Origin: Actinotalea endophytica
GTDB lineage: Bacteria > Actinomycetota > Actinomycetes > Actinomycetales > Cellulomonadaceae
Assembly (NCBI RefSeq): GCF_025717005.1
Contig: NZ_JAOVZU010000007.1
Location: forward strand, 1-64,000
Length of the DNA stretch: 64,000 bases
Reading direction: 5' to 3'
Numbering within the stretch: the stretch's first letter is position 1; every line of letters begins with the position of its first letter. A program made the position numbers and the translations under genes. The notes below the pieces were generated by a model, which searched no databases, was not told where the DNA came from, and saw nothing but the letters and a program-made list of their open reading frames with translations. Of the stretch, positions 1 through 8,388 are shown piece by piece.

Positions 1-2112
1 GGCACGCCCCCCCCGCCCCGCCCCCGCACCGGCGGGGCGCCCGCCCCGGCCGTGCCCCACCTCCGCCCGCGCCAGCCGGTCCGGGTCCACCCGACCGAGC
101 TGCACCACGTCCAGGTGCGTGCCCATCCGCGCCGTCAGCGCACTCGCGACCTCGTCCACCGGCGCACCGGGGTGCACCCCGACCACCGACACCACCGTCG
201 GCCGCTCGGGCGGCGGGGCCGACGGCGGCGCGGCCGTCCGCAGCCGCTCGGCGACCTGCCCGAGCAGGAACCGCGATGCCTGAGCATCCGACTCCAGCAC
301 ACCCTCGAGCGCCTCACGCGGCAGCTCGAGCACGGTCGCGTCGCGACGCGCACGCACCGTCGCCGAGCGCGGCTCCCCGGTGAGCAGCGCCAGCTCACCG
401 AGCACCGCTCCCGGCCCGAGCTCGCGGATCCGCCGCCCGCCGACGAACACCTCGAGCCGCCCGCGCCGGACCACGAACGCCGAACCCCCGGGGTCCCCCT
501 CGCGCACGAGGTCCTGCCCGGCCGGCACCTCGACCAGCCGACTGGCGCTCTCCACCCGGCGCCGAGCGGCCTCCGGCAACGCCGCGACCAGCGGCACGTC
601 ACCCAGGTCCGTCGAGAGCGCCGACACCGCGGGTGTGACCGCCCACTCCGGCGGCGGGTCCGGGGCGAAGACCTTCGGTGGCCGTTCGTCCTCGACGGCC
701 TCGGCGTCCGGCGCGGACCGGATCCGGCCGAGCGGGATCGCGACCAGCGCCACCACGAGGAACGCGACGATCGACAGCACCCACCCGCTGCGGAACGCCG
801 CGACCGCGGTCTCCGCCGTCGGGTTGCCGAGCACCACCACGAGGATCGCGATGCCGAGCACCCCGCCGAGCTGCCGGGCGCTGGAGTTCACCGCCGAGGC
901 CGTCGCGTACCGACCGCCGGGCACAGCGGCGAGCGACGCGCTCCCGAGCAACGGCAGGGTCGCGCCGACCCCGATGCCGCTGAGCACCTGACCCGGCATC
1001 CACGCCGACCAGAACGCCGGCTCGAGGCCGACCCGCTGGTGGTACCAGAGGTACGCCCCGGCCCAGATGATCGCGCCCGGTACGACGAACCATCGGTAGC
1101 CGAACCGCTCGGCGAGCGGCCCGAGCCGCGACGCGACGATCGCCGCCACCACCGCCCCGGGCACGAGCGCGAGCCCCGCACGCAGCACGTCGTAGCCCCA
1201 CACGTACTGCAGCCACAGGATGTTCGTCAGCAGGTAGGCGTAGAAGCCGAAGCCCGCGACCACGGTCGCCGCCGAGCCGATGTCGAACGACCGCAGGCGT
1301 AGCAGCGTCGGGTCGACCAGCGGCGACCGGTGCCGGCGAGAGCTCAGCACGAACCCGGCGAACAGCACCACCGCGCCGGCGAGACTGGCGAGCGTCGCGG
1401 TGCCCGTCCACCCCCAGTCCGTGCCCTTGACGATGCCGAGGTTGAGCAGTGCGAGCGACGCGGCGAGGGTCGCCGCACCGGCGAGGTCGGGCAGGGTCCG
1501 GCGGCCCGGCGCCCGGCTCTCGACGAGCTGGCGGCGAGCGGACCACAGCGCAGCGAGCCCGAACGGCAGGTTGACCAGGAACGCCCAGCGCCAGCCGCCG
1601 ACCTGGGTCAGCGCACCGCCGATCGGCGGCCCGAGGCCCGCCGCCACGGCCGCGGACGCACCCCACAGGCCGATCGCGTGCGCCCGCCGCTCACCCGGGA
1701 AGGCCGCGATCACCAACGCGAGCGACGCAGGCACCAGCGCCGCCGCGCCGAGCGCCTGGACCACGCGGAACACGACGAGCATCTCCACCGTCGGCGCCGC
1801 CCCGCAGAGCACCGAGCCCAGCGTGAACACCGCGACCCCGCCGATGAACGAGCGCCGGCGCCCGATCAGGTCGGTGAGCCGCCCGAACACGATGAGGAAC
1901 GCCGCGAACACGATGTTGTAGGCGTTGAGCACCCACGAGAGCCCACCGATCGACACGGTCGGGAACGACTCGCGGATCGACGGGAAGGCCACGTTGACGA
2001 CCGTGGCGTCGAGGAACGCCAGGAACGCCCCGAAGCACGCGACGAGGAGCACCCGGCCCGGGGGGATCCGCGCGGACGCGCTGCTCGTCGCCTGACTTCC
2101 TTGTCGCGGCAC
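1..2112 (-). CDS. MFS transporter fused to a cyclic-nucleotide-binding domain; 3' end cut by window edge
   Basis: The frame stays open from a GTG at 2112 to base 1, so 704 residues are visible and the C-terminus is missing. Residues 20-480 are a DHA2-type major facilitator with many hydrophobic helices. The helix-1 motif LDATVVNVAFP lies at about 34-44 and the loop motif GRLTDLIGRRR follows. A linker leads to a cNMP-binding beta-roll from about residue 505 (GDVPLVAALPE, then LGPGAVLGELALLTGEPRSA). A further segment begins VVSVVGVHPG. This order matches, from memory, the mycobacterial Rv3239c type, which continues into a patatin/NTE esterase. That part would lie left of the window. The last 20 visible residues are a Gly/Arg-rich run. 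The role is probably export or lipid handling gated by a nucleotide; substrate unknown. It is divergent from the gene at 2208. Confidence 0.88.
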   Translation of the reverse strand, partial: MPRQGSQATSSASARIPPGRVLLVACFGAFLAFLDATVVNVAFPSIRESFPTVSIGGLSWVLNAYNIVFAAFLIVFGRLTDLIGRRRSFIGGVAVFTLGSVLCGAAPTVEMLVVFRVVQALGAAALVPASLALVIAAFPGERRAHAIGLWGASAAVAAGLGPPIGGALTQVGGWRWAFLVNLPFGLAALWSARRQLVESRAPGRRTLPDLAGAATLAASLALLNLGIVKGTDWGWTGTATLASLAGAVVLFAGFVLSSRRHRSPLVDPTLLRLRSFDIGSAATVVAGFGFYAYLLTNILWLQYVWGYDVLRAGLALVPGAVVAAIVASRLGPLAERFGYRWFVVPGAIIWAGAYLWYHQRVGLEPAFWSAWMPGQVLSGIGVGATLPLLGSASLAAVPGGRYATASAVNSSARQLGGVLGIAILVVVLGNPTAETAVAAFRSGWVLSIVAFLVVALVAIPLGRIRSAPDAEAVEDERPPKVFAPDPPPEWAVTPAVSALSTDLGDVPLVAALPEAARRRVESASRLVEVPAGQDLVREGDPGGSAFVVRRGRLEVFVGGRRIRELGPGAVLGELALLTGEPRSATVRARRDATVLELPREALEGVLESDAQASRFLLGQVAERLRTAAPPSAPPPERPTVVSVVGVHPGAPVDEVASALTARMGTHLDVVQLGRVDPDRLARAEVGHGRGGRPAGAGAGRGGRA

Positions 2113-2207
2113 GTCTCGGACCGTAGCCGCCAGCGGGCGAACCCGCGCGGGCAGACGACCGCGTCCAGAACCTGGACGGCGCCCCGCGGGGCTGCGAACC
2201 TACCCCC

Positions 2208-3101
2208 ATGCGCCCGCCGGGCACCCCGCGCGAGGATCGGCCGGAGCGGCCGGTCGGCCCGAGGCTGGTCACGCTCGCCGCCGTGGGCGCGGCCCTCGCC
2301 GGCGGGGTCATCGTCTGGGCGGCGCTCGATCGAGCCCGCCGCGATGCGCCGCTGGACGACGTGTTCGTCGCCTGGGCAGGTCTGGCGCTCGTGCTGGTGA
2401 CCGCGGCCGTCGTGTCGGCCGAGGTCGGTCGGCGCGAGGCCGACCACGTCGAGAGCGTGCGCCCGGCCGACTGGCGAGCAGCGAACCGGCGCACGGCGAT
2501 CGCCGCCGTCGGGGTCGTCGTCGTGGCCCTGCTGCCACTCGTGCGAGACTCGGGCGCCGGAACCCTCCGGGGGCTCGTTCTGACCCTCACCGCCGGAGCC
2601 GGCGCGATCCCGGTGGTCCGGGCCTGTTTCGGGCTGACCACCGCGGTCCGGGCGGGGCCCGGGGATGCCGACATCGGCCGACAGGTCGCCGACAGCCTTC
2701 TGTTCCGGGAGGTCGCCATGGGCCTGCTGCGCCCGTTGGGCGCGCTCGTCGCTATCGCCACCCTCGCCCTCGCGACCACCAGGCTCGACGTGACCACCGG
2801 CCCCCACCCGGCCGCCGGGACGACCGTGCTCCTCTTCGGTCTCACCGGCACCGCGGCGGTCGCCGCCGTCTACAACGGGCCTCGCGCCGCGATCCGCAGC
2901 GACGCGCGCCGGCTCCGGGACGTCCTGGCACCGACGGACGGCTCGGACCTCGAGGAGCTCAGGTCCCAGCTCCGCCAACGCGAGGACGTCAACCGGCAGC
3001 TGGGCCTCACCGCCACGCTGCTCTCCGACCTCCAGGCCGGTGCGTGGATCACCGGTCCGCTGCTCGCAGCAGCGACGGGGCTGCTGCTGACCACCGGTTG
3101 A
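2208..3101 (+). CDS. Hypothetical polytopic membrane protein
   Basis: This is a 297-residue protein I do not recognise. It has about six or seven hydrophobic segments at roughly 19-40, 48-69, 91-111, 117-138, 167-190, 199-220 and 275-295. A soluble stretch (about 225-265) is rich in Arg, Glu and Gln (DLEELRSQLRQREDVNRQL) and could form a short coiled coil before the last membrane helix. The ATG at 2208 follows the divergent promoter region shared with the MFS fusion. The broken membrane-protein gene at 3156 starts 55 bases downstream on the same strand, so the two may have formed one unit. No catalytic motif is visible. Confidence 0.72.
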   Translation: MRPPGTPREDRPERPVGPRLVTLAAVGAALAGGVIVWAALDRARRDAPLDDVFVAWAGLALVLVTAAVVSAEVGRREADHVESVRPADWRAANRRTAIAAVGVVVVALLPLVRDSGAGTLRGLVLTLTAGAGAIPVVRACFGLTTAVRAGPGDADIGRQVADSLLFREVAMGLLRPLGALVAIATLALATTRLDVTTGPHPAAGTTVLLFGLTGTAAVAAVYNGPRAAIRSDARRLRDVLAPTDGSDLEELRSQLRQREDVNRQLGLTATLLSDLQAGAWITGPLLAAATGLLLTTG

Positions 3102-3155
3102 CGCCCGGCCGGGACGGACCGGACCTGACCACCGCGACGACGAACGGGGCACGAG

Positions 3156-3817
3156 ATGAACGACGCGCCGCCGCCCCTCTCCCCACGCGACGACGCCCTG
3201 CGCCAGGACCTCAACGCCGAGTACCTCGCGATCGTCAGGGTCGTGAGCGACTTCGACGTCAGGTCGACGACCGTCAAGGGCTGGTCGGTGACCCTGTCCC
3301 TCGCGGCGCTCGGGCTCGGGTTCCAGTACGGCCACTACGCGCTCTTCGCGCTCGCGGCCACGACGGCACTCGGCTTCTGGGCGAGCGACGCCCTGCTGAA
3401 GAGCTGGCAGCTGCGCTACTACCCGCGGATGCGGGACATCGAGTACGCGGCCTACCACCTCAACCACCGCACCTGCGGGCAGCTGCGGGCAGCTGCGGGA
3501 CCACTCCGCGCCGCGGCTCGACATGTACTGGTCCTACGACCCGGGCGCCGCGGGGAGCCGGCGGGCGATGGACGCCCGCGCACGCCTGGCCGCCGAGAGC
3601 GACCTCGGCGAGCCGGCCGCAGAGCTCGTCGTCCCCGGCGACTGGCGCCTCGGACATCCCCTGGCGGCGCACCCCGGAGGAGATCCACGCGATGCTCCGC
3701 CGAGTGTTCTGGATGTCCGGCGTGATCCTGCCGCACGCCCTGGCGGTCGTGCTCGGCGTCGCGCTGTTCGCCGCTGCGCTGTCGGACGCGCCGGGCTTCG
3801 CGGAGATGACTCCGTAG
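3156..3817 (+). pseudogene. Small membrane protein gene broken by two frameshifts
   Basis: Reading starts well at ATG 3156 (MNDAPPPLSPRDDAL...), with a two-helix hairpin (GWSVTLSLAALGLGFQYGHY, then FALAATTALGFW) and an RYYPRMRDIEYAAYHLNHRT segment. At about 3478-3497 the 10-base unit gggcagctgc occurs twice in tandem. The sensible peptide then continues one frame over (DHSAPRLDMYWSYDPGA...). A second change between about 3635 and 3680 moves it to the third frame, which gives TPEEIHAMLRRVFWMSG and a final hydrophobic helix ILPHALAVVLGVALFAAAL, stopping at 3817. The layout (N-terminal helical hairpin, conserved RYYPRMR, C-terminal helix) is that of a common hypothetical protein family of about 190-210 residues. 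Either the gene is dead or the sequence has errors. Confidence 0.75.
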
Positions 3818-4058
3818 GGCCGGGCGTCCCAGGTCGGAGTCGCGGCCGTCCGAGGGCCCCGAGGCTGCCCGGCCCGCAGACCTCGCCTCCGACGCGATCC
3901 GGGCGGCCGAGATCGCCGGGGCACGACGCCTGACCGCCTCGTCCGATCGACCAAGGTCGGCATCGAGACCACCGGGCAGACAGCGCGAGCGGGCTCCCGC
4001 TGTCGTGGAACATCCGCGCCGACCCCGCCGTTCCCCGAGCAGCGACCGGGGAGGCAAG

Positions 4059-4826
4059 GTGGCACGACGCGTAGCGGGGCTGCTGCCCTACGACGCCGCG
4101 ATCGAGGCGCTCGGCTCGGCGGGCACGATGGGACGCTACGACGACGAGATCCCGCTGAGCGCCGTCGTCGGCTCGGTGGCCAGGTCGACGGACTTCGACG
4201 ATCGCTTCCGCCCGCTCCGCCCGCGCTCCGATCGCTGGCGGCGGGTCCGCGGGATGTTCCGTGACGGTGGCTTCCCGCCGCCGATCGAGGTCGTCCGGCT
4301 CGGCGAGGTGTACTTCGTGGTGGACGGGCACCACCGGGTCGCCGCGGCGCGCGAGCTCGGCTGGACCACCCTCCCCGCGCACGTGCGGCGGGTGTGCACG
4401 GTCGCGTTCGCGTGCGCGTGCCTGCGAGCCGAGTCCCTGCCCACGAAGGCCGCGGAACGCCGGTTCCTCGAACGGTTCCCCCTGCCGGACGACGTGCTGA
4501 CCACGCTCGACCTCGACCGGCCCGCCGACTGGGCGCGCGTCGCCGACGCCGCGATGGCCTGGGGCTTCCAGCAGCAGAGCGCCGGAACGGCCTACTGCTG
4601 CGCGCACGACCTCGCGGCGGCGTGGTGGCGCACCGAGGTCGCACCACGCGTCGCGCGGCTGCGCGCCGACGGCGTCGGCGCCGGGCTCGGGGACCTCGCT
4701 CTCTACGTGCTCGCGCTCGCCGAGCGCGACGGCCTCGGCCTCCTGGACTGGGCGGACGACCCTGTCCTGCACGAGGGGGCGTGCGGCTGCGAACCGTGGC
4801 CGGATCACGACGCCCCTGCGTCGTGA
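4059..4826 (+). CDS. ParB N-terminal-domain-like protein (standalone)
   Basis: A GTG start at 4059 is favoured because a strong GGGGAGG lies just upstream; the frame is open further 5' from 4005. The product is about 255 residues. Residues about 65-115 hold the ParB/Srx-type core: PPIEVVRLGEVYFVVDGHHRVAAARELG, followed by TLPAHVRRV. There is no helix-turn-helix of plasmid or chromosomal ParB and no ParA neighbour, so a segregation role is unlikely. This core occurs in nucleotide-binding or nuclease-like proteins of unknown role. The C-terminal half is mainly alpha-helical and ends in a Cys-containing tail (EGACGCEPWPD). It stands alone between the relic at 3156 and an SDR gene. Confidence 0.72.
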   Translation: MARRVAGLLPYDAAIEALGSAGTMGRYDDEIPLSAVVGSVARSTDFDDRFRPLRPRSDRWRRVRGMFRDGGFPPPIEVVRLGEVYFVVDGHHRVAAARELGWTTLPAHVRRVCTVAFACACLRAESLPTKAAERRFLERFPLPDDVLTTLDLDRPADWARVADAAMAWGFQQQSAGTAYCCAHDLAAAWWRTEVAPRVARLRADGVGAGLGDLALYVLALAERDGLGLLDWADDPVLHEGACGCEPWPDHDAPAS

Positions 4827-5016
4827 TCGTTCGCCCGCTCACTGCCGGGCGGCGGACACCCCTGTCCCGTCGGGCCACACCGATCCGACGCGCCAGAGGC
4901 ATGCGACGCCACGATGGTGGCGGCTGCCACACTCGAGACGAACGGTCGGCGATCGTCCGACACCAACCGCGGCCGGACCTGACGCCGGGGCCGGCCCACT
5001 GCCGAGAGGCCGTCCA

Positions 5017-5877
5017 GTGAACGAGCAGGCCACGCCTCGCCGCGACGTCGAACCCGACCTGACGGGGCGAGTCGCGCTGGTCACGGGCGCAGGGCGCGGG
5101 ATCGGCCGTGCGATCGCCCTCGGGCTCGCCGCACACGGCGCCGAGGTGGCGCTGGTGGCGCGTGGCAGCGCGGGGATCAGCGCCGTGCGGGATGCCATCG
5201 AGGCCGAGGGCGGCCGTGCCCTCGCGATCCCCGCCGACGTCAGCGTGCCTGCCGAGGTCGAACGTGTCGCCGATCGCCTCAGCCCGAAGGAGCCGCACAT
5301 CCTGGTGAACGCCGCGGGCACCTTCGGCCCGATGGCCCCGCTGGTCGACACCGACCCCGAGGAGTGGATGCAGACCGTCCGAGTGAACGCGTTCGGCGCG
5401 TACCTCACCGCGCGACGGTTCGCCCCGGCGATGGTTCGCGCCGGCTGGGGACGGATCCTCAACGTGAGCTCCGCCGCTGCGCTGCACACCCCCGGACCGC
5501 TCAACAGCGCGTACGGCACGAGCAAGGTCGCGCTCAACCAGCTCACCCGCCACCTCGCGGCCGAGCTCGACGGCACCGGTGTGACGGCCAACGTCCTCCA
5601 TCCCGGCGATGTGCAGACGGACATGTTCGAGGCGATCAGCGCGCAGACGACCCGGCTCGGCGACGCTGCCGACGGCAACTACGGGCCGTGGGTCGAGTGG
5701 ATGCGCAGGACGGGCGGCGACGACCCCGCCAAGGCCGTCGATCTCGTGCTCCGTGTCGTGTCCGACTCACGCGGCACGCCCAACGGAGAGTTCCTCTGGA
5801 TCGACGACCCCCTCCAACCCGCGGTGCCCTCGTGGGACGTCGCGACCCGCCCGGACCCCACCTGGGTCGAGCACTAG
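5017..5877 (+). CDS. SDR-family oxidoreductase
   Basis: This 286-residue classical short-chain dehydrogenase has the cofactor motif TGAGRGIG near residue 24 and a structural motif NAAG near 93. The catalytic Ser (NVSSAAALH) comes before the YGTSK motif. The reaction is NAD(P)H-dependent oxidation or reduction of an alcohol or carbonyl; the substrate cannot be read. The GTG start at 5017 follows a GAGAGG-type ribosome site. The C-terminus is longer than the family core and replaces the usual closing motif with a 40-residue tail (GEFLWIDDPLQPAVPSWDV). It is a single gene with about 190 bases on its 5' side and 178 bases to the next gene. Confidence 0.9.
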   Translation: MNEQATPRRDVEPDLTGRVALVTGAGRGIGRAIALGLAAHGAEVALVARGSAGISAVRDAIEAEGGRALAIPADVSVPAEVERVADRLSPKEPHILVNAAGTFGPMAPLVDTDPEEWMQTVRVNAFGAYLTARRFAPAMVRAGWGRILNVSSAAALHTPGPLNSAYGTSKVALNQLTRHLAAELDGTGVTANVLHPGDVQTDMFEAISAQTTRLGDAADGNYGPWVEWMRRTGGDDPAKAVDLVLRVVSDSRGTPNGEFLWIDDPLQPAVPSWDVATRPDPTWVEH

Positions 5878-6055
5878 CGCGGCGCCCATCCCCGGACCGC
5901 GTCGGCCCCGAGAGGAGCACGCCGACCGGGTCGGTCACTCCGCGGCCCCCGACTCGCTGGCGGGCTGGGGTTCCCGCGCGCGCCCCACCCCGCCCGGCTG
6001 TACCGTCACGCCATTCCCGCAACGGCGCGGGCGGCACTCGTGAACGGACACGTGA

Positions 6056-6736
6056 ATGTCGGCACCAGCGCAGCAACCCCCCACCCCCACCACCTGCAAC
6101 ACCGCGGACATGCTCGTCGTGCACAGGGTGTTCCGGCACCTCTACGCCGACGCCCCGGACCTGGTGCGCTCCGTGCCGCCCGGGGACCTCCAGCGGACCG
6201 CCGTCGTCGCGGCGCACATCCGGGGCATCACGCTCACCCTGCACAACCACCACCACACCGAGGACCTCCTGCTCTGGGACACCCTCGAGCAGCGTTCCCC
6301 GGCGTGCGCGCTGCACGTCTCGCTGATGAGGTCCCAGCACGCCGAGGTCGCGCGACTCATCGACGAGGCGGACGCCGCGCTCCCCGCCTGGGAGGGCCTC
6401 GCGGGCGAGCGCGACCGGGACGCCGTGGCCGAGATCGTGGCCGAGATCCGCTCGAAGCTCGAGCAGCACCTCGGCCAGGAGGAGGAGCGCATCCTGCCCG
6501 TCGCCGCGACGAGCATGACCCAGGCGGAGTGGGATCGTCTCGGCGAGCACGGTCGCGCGAGCGTGCCCAAGGACCAGCAGCTCATCCAGCTCGGCTGGAT
6601 CCTCGACGCACTCGGCCCCGAGGACGGCGCGACGTTCGCCCGCGAGGTGCTCCCGGCGCCCGTCCGCGCACTGTGGGCCGTGCTCGGCAAGCGGAAGTTC
6701 GCGGCGCACAAGCGGGCCCTCTACGGGCACGCCTGA
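6056..6736 (+). CDS. Hemerythrin-like (HHE) domain protein
   Basis: This 226-residue soluble protein has the di-iron ligand pattern of bacterial hemerythrin/HHE domains. His occurs in MLVVHRVFRHL, then HNHHHTEDLLLW, then SQHAEVARLIDE, and finally HLGQEEERILPV. Four helices of about 25 residues carry these motifs. Such domains bind O2 or NO, or handle iron and peroxide, in the cytoplasm. The second half (about 145-226) is a family-specific extension typical of actinobacterial hemerythrin-domain proteins. Start is ATG 6056; no strong ribosome site is visible. The gene has no obvious operon partner. Confidence 0.87.
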   Translation: MSAPAQQPPTPTTCNTADMLVVHRVFRHLYADAPDLVRSVPPGDLQRTAVVAAHIRGITLTLHNHHHTEDLLLWDTLEQRSPACALHVSLMRSQHAEVARLIDEADAALPAWEGLAGERDRDAVAEIVAEIRSKLEQHLGQEEERILPVAATSMTQAEWDRLGEHGRASVPKDQQLIQLGWILDALGPEDGATFAREVLPAPVRALWAVLGKRKFAAHKRALYGHA

Positions 6737-6873
6737 CCCGCCACGAACTCGGCCCGACGCCGGAGCCACCGCCGTACGATCGGAGTAACGGGTCCGTCGT
6801 TCGCCCCGGCGTCGTGGACCACCGGTGACCGACGACGCGCACCCGGTGTCGGACGACGAAGGAGCGGGTCGCG

Positions 6874-7746
6874 ATGCCCGGTACCGGAAGGCAGGAGCTC
6901 ACAGCCGACGTTCGCGAAGGGCTGCCCGGCAGCTTCGTGGAGCTCTCGGCAGGTGTCACGCACTACGAGCTGCGCGGTGATCCCGTCGTCGGTGACGTCG
7001 TCCTCGTCCACGGCAACGCCGCGCCGTACGCCACGTGGGACAACACGATCGGGCCGCTGTGCGACGCGGGGTTCCGGGTGCTCCGGTACGACGTGTTCGG
7101 CCACGGCTTCTCCGACCGGCCGAAGCTGCGCACCTACGACCGCGACTTCTACAACACCCAGCTCGACGAGCTGCTGCGCAGGCTCGGGATCCCGACCCCG
7201 GTCCGGCTGGTCGGGACGTCGCAGGGCGGGAGCATCGCCACGTGCTTCGCGGCCGCGCACCCGGGTGCGGTCAGCAGGCTCGCCCTGCTCGCGCCGTTCT
7301 TCGACGAGCTGCCCGGCTCGGACAGCCTGGCCTACCGGCTGGTCACGAAGCCCGTCCTCGGCGAGGTCCTGATGACCCTGATGGGCGGCCGCAACCTCAC
7401 CGACCTGTCGGACGCGGTCGTGTCCGTCGACGCGGTTCCCGACCTGCGACGTCAGGTCACCGACCAGCTCCGCTACTCGGGCAAGCGGCGGGCCGTCCTG
7501 GCCAACCTGCGAGGGGACGCACTCACGGATGCGACCGACTGCTACCGACGCGTCGGTGAGCAGCACCTCCCGATGCTGCTCACCCGCGGGACCGCGGACG
7601 CGAAGATCCCGGAGGCGTCGCTCACCCGGCTGCGCGCGCTGCCGCCGGACATCGAGTACCAGGAGATCGAGGGTGGTGCGCACCTGGCCCACTACGAGGT
7701 CCCGGACCGGATGAACCCGGTCCTCATCCGGTTCCTGGCGGGCTGA
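6874..7746 (+). CDS. Alpha/beta-fold hydrolase
   Basis: This 290-residue alpha/beta hydrolase has an oxyanion region VLVHGNAAPYATWDN and a strand-helix YDVFGHGFSDRP. The nucleophile elbow is GTSQGGS. An Asp in the TRGTADAKIPE segment and a His in EGGAHLAHYE complete the triad. No signal peptide is present, so it acts in the cytoplasm. The fold covers esterases, epoxide hydrolases and monoacylglycerol lipases; the cap region (FFDELPGSDSLAYRLVTKPVL) does not settle which. Start is ATG 6874 after ggagcggg. It converges with the deazaflavin reductase gene at 7785. Confidence 0.92.
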   Translation: MPGTGRQELTADVREGLPGSFVELSAGVTHYELRGDPVVGDVVLVHGNAAPYATWDNTIGPLCDAGFRVLRYDVFGHGFSDRPKLRTYDRDFYNTQLDELLRRLGIPTPVRLVGTSQGGSIATCFAAAHPGAVSRLALLAPFFDELPGSDSLAYRLVTKPVLGEVLMTLMGGRNLTDLSDAVVSVDAVPDLRRQVTDQLRYSGKRRAVLANLRGDALTDATDCYRRVGEQHLPMLLTRGTADAKIPEASLTRLRALPPDIEYQEIEGGAHLAHYEVPDRMNPVLIRFLAG

Positions 7747-7784
7747 CAGCGCGCCGGCGCTCGCCGCCGTTCGCGCCCGCAGCC

Positions 7785-8246
7785 CTACGAGGGCGCCCGC
7801 ACCGGCCTCGGCGTGAGCCGGTAGAACCGGCCGACCGCCCGCACGTGACGCCGGGCGAGCCAGTACATCAGCCCGCCGGGGAACGGGTGCTGGCGGAACG
7901 TCGCACGGATGACCGCATCCCGCTCCGATCCCGGCGGCAGCAGCTCGGCGGCGAACTGCCGCCGACGCCCGTCCCGGAGCTCGAGCTCACCGCCGCCGGC
8001 CGCGTCCATGTTGAGCGTCCAGGCGCAGTGGACGTCCGGGTGCCCGAGGTAGACCTGGTCGCCGACCCGCAGCACCCCGACGAACACCGGGCGCGGCTGC
8101 CCGGTGCGGCGTCCGGGGAACACCGCCCGCACCACGTTGCCGAGGCCGACGCGCCGCCAGGTCCACTCGATCACCGGGTCGAGGAGCGCGAGCAGGCGGT
8201 AGATCCGCGGCCAGAACCTGCTCCACCGGATCGTCACCCGATTCAC
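7785..8246 (-). CDS. Deazaflavin (F420)-dependent nitroreductase-family protein
   Basis: This 153-residue protein matches the small split-barrel Ddn/DUF385 family. It has an N-terminal amphipathic helix (RFWPRIYRLLALLDPVIEW), then the signature GRRTGQPRPVFVGVLRVGDQVYLGHPD, then a strand pair ending in ELRDGRRRQFAAELLPPGSERD and a C-terminal helix. Known members use reduced coenzyme F420 or bind other cofactors and lipids at the membrane face. Which applies here is not visible. It is monocistronic and convergent with the hydrolase gene upstream in the window. Confidence 0.8.
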   Translation of the reverse strand: MNRVTIRWSRFWPRIYRLLALLDPVIEWTWRRVGLGNVVRAVFPGRRTGQPRPVFVGVLRVGDQVYLGHPDVHCAWTLNMDAAGGGELELRDGRRRQFAAELLPPGSERDAVIRATFRQHPFPGGLMYWLARRHVRAVGRFYRLTPRPVRAPS

Positions 8247-8347
8247 GCTAGCCCGGCCTCACCGATCGGCACCCCGGGGCGTCGTCGGCGCGCCTGGGAC
8301 CTTGTGCTCCCGGTCCAACGTCCCCCATTTCTGTCCGTTCCGGTCCA

Positions 8348-8353
8348 TATAGT
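8348..8353 (+). promoter_or_regulatory. Candidate -10 hexamer TATAGT for the NmrA-type gene
   Basis: TATAGT matches a sigma-70-type -10 and lies 35 bases before the ATG at 8389, in the only AT-rich spot of the intergenic region. A -35 match is weak (TTTCTG with a short spacer). Confidence 0.35.
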
Positions 8354-8388
8354 TTCGCGCCAAGACAACCCGACAGGGACGGTGCCAC

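Noticed and set aside
1-60. GC-only start of the window as a vector or assembly artefact
   Set aside because: The frame of the MFS-cNMP gene continues through it without a stop, so it is treated as a low-complexity linker.
4059-4826. Plasmid partition locus or origin
   Set aside because: No ParA gene, no iteron or ParS-like repeats, and the protein lacks the ParB HTH.
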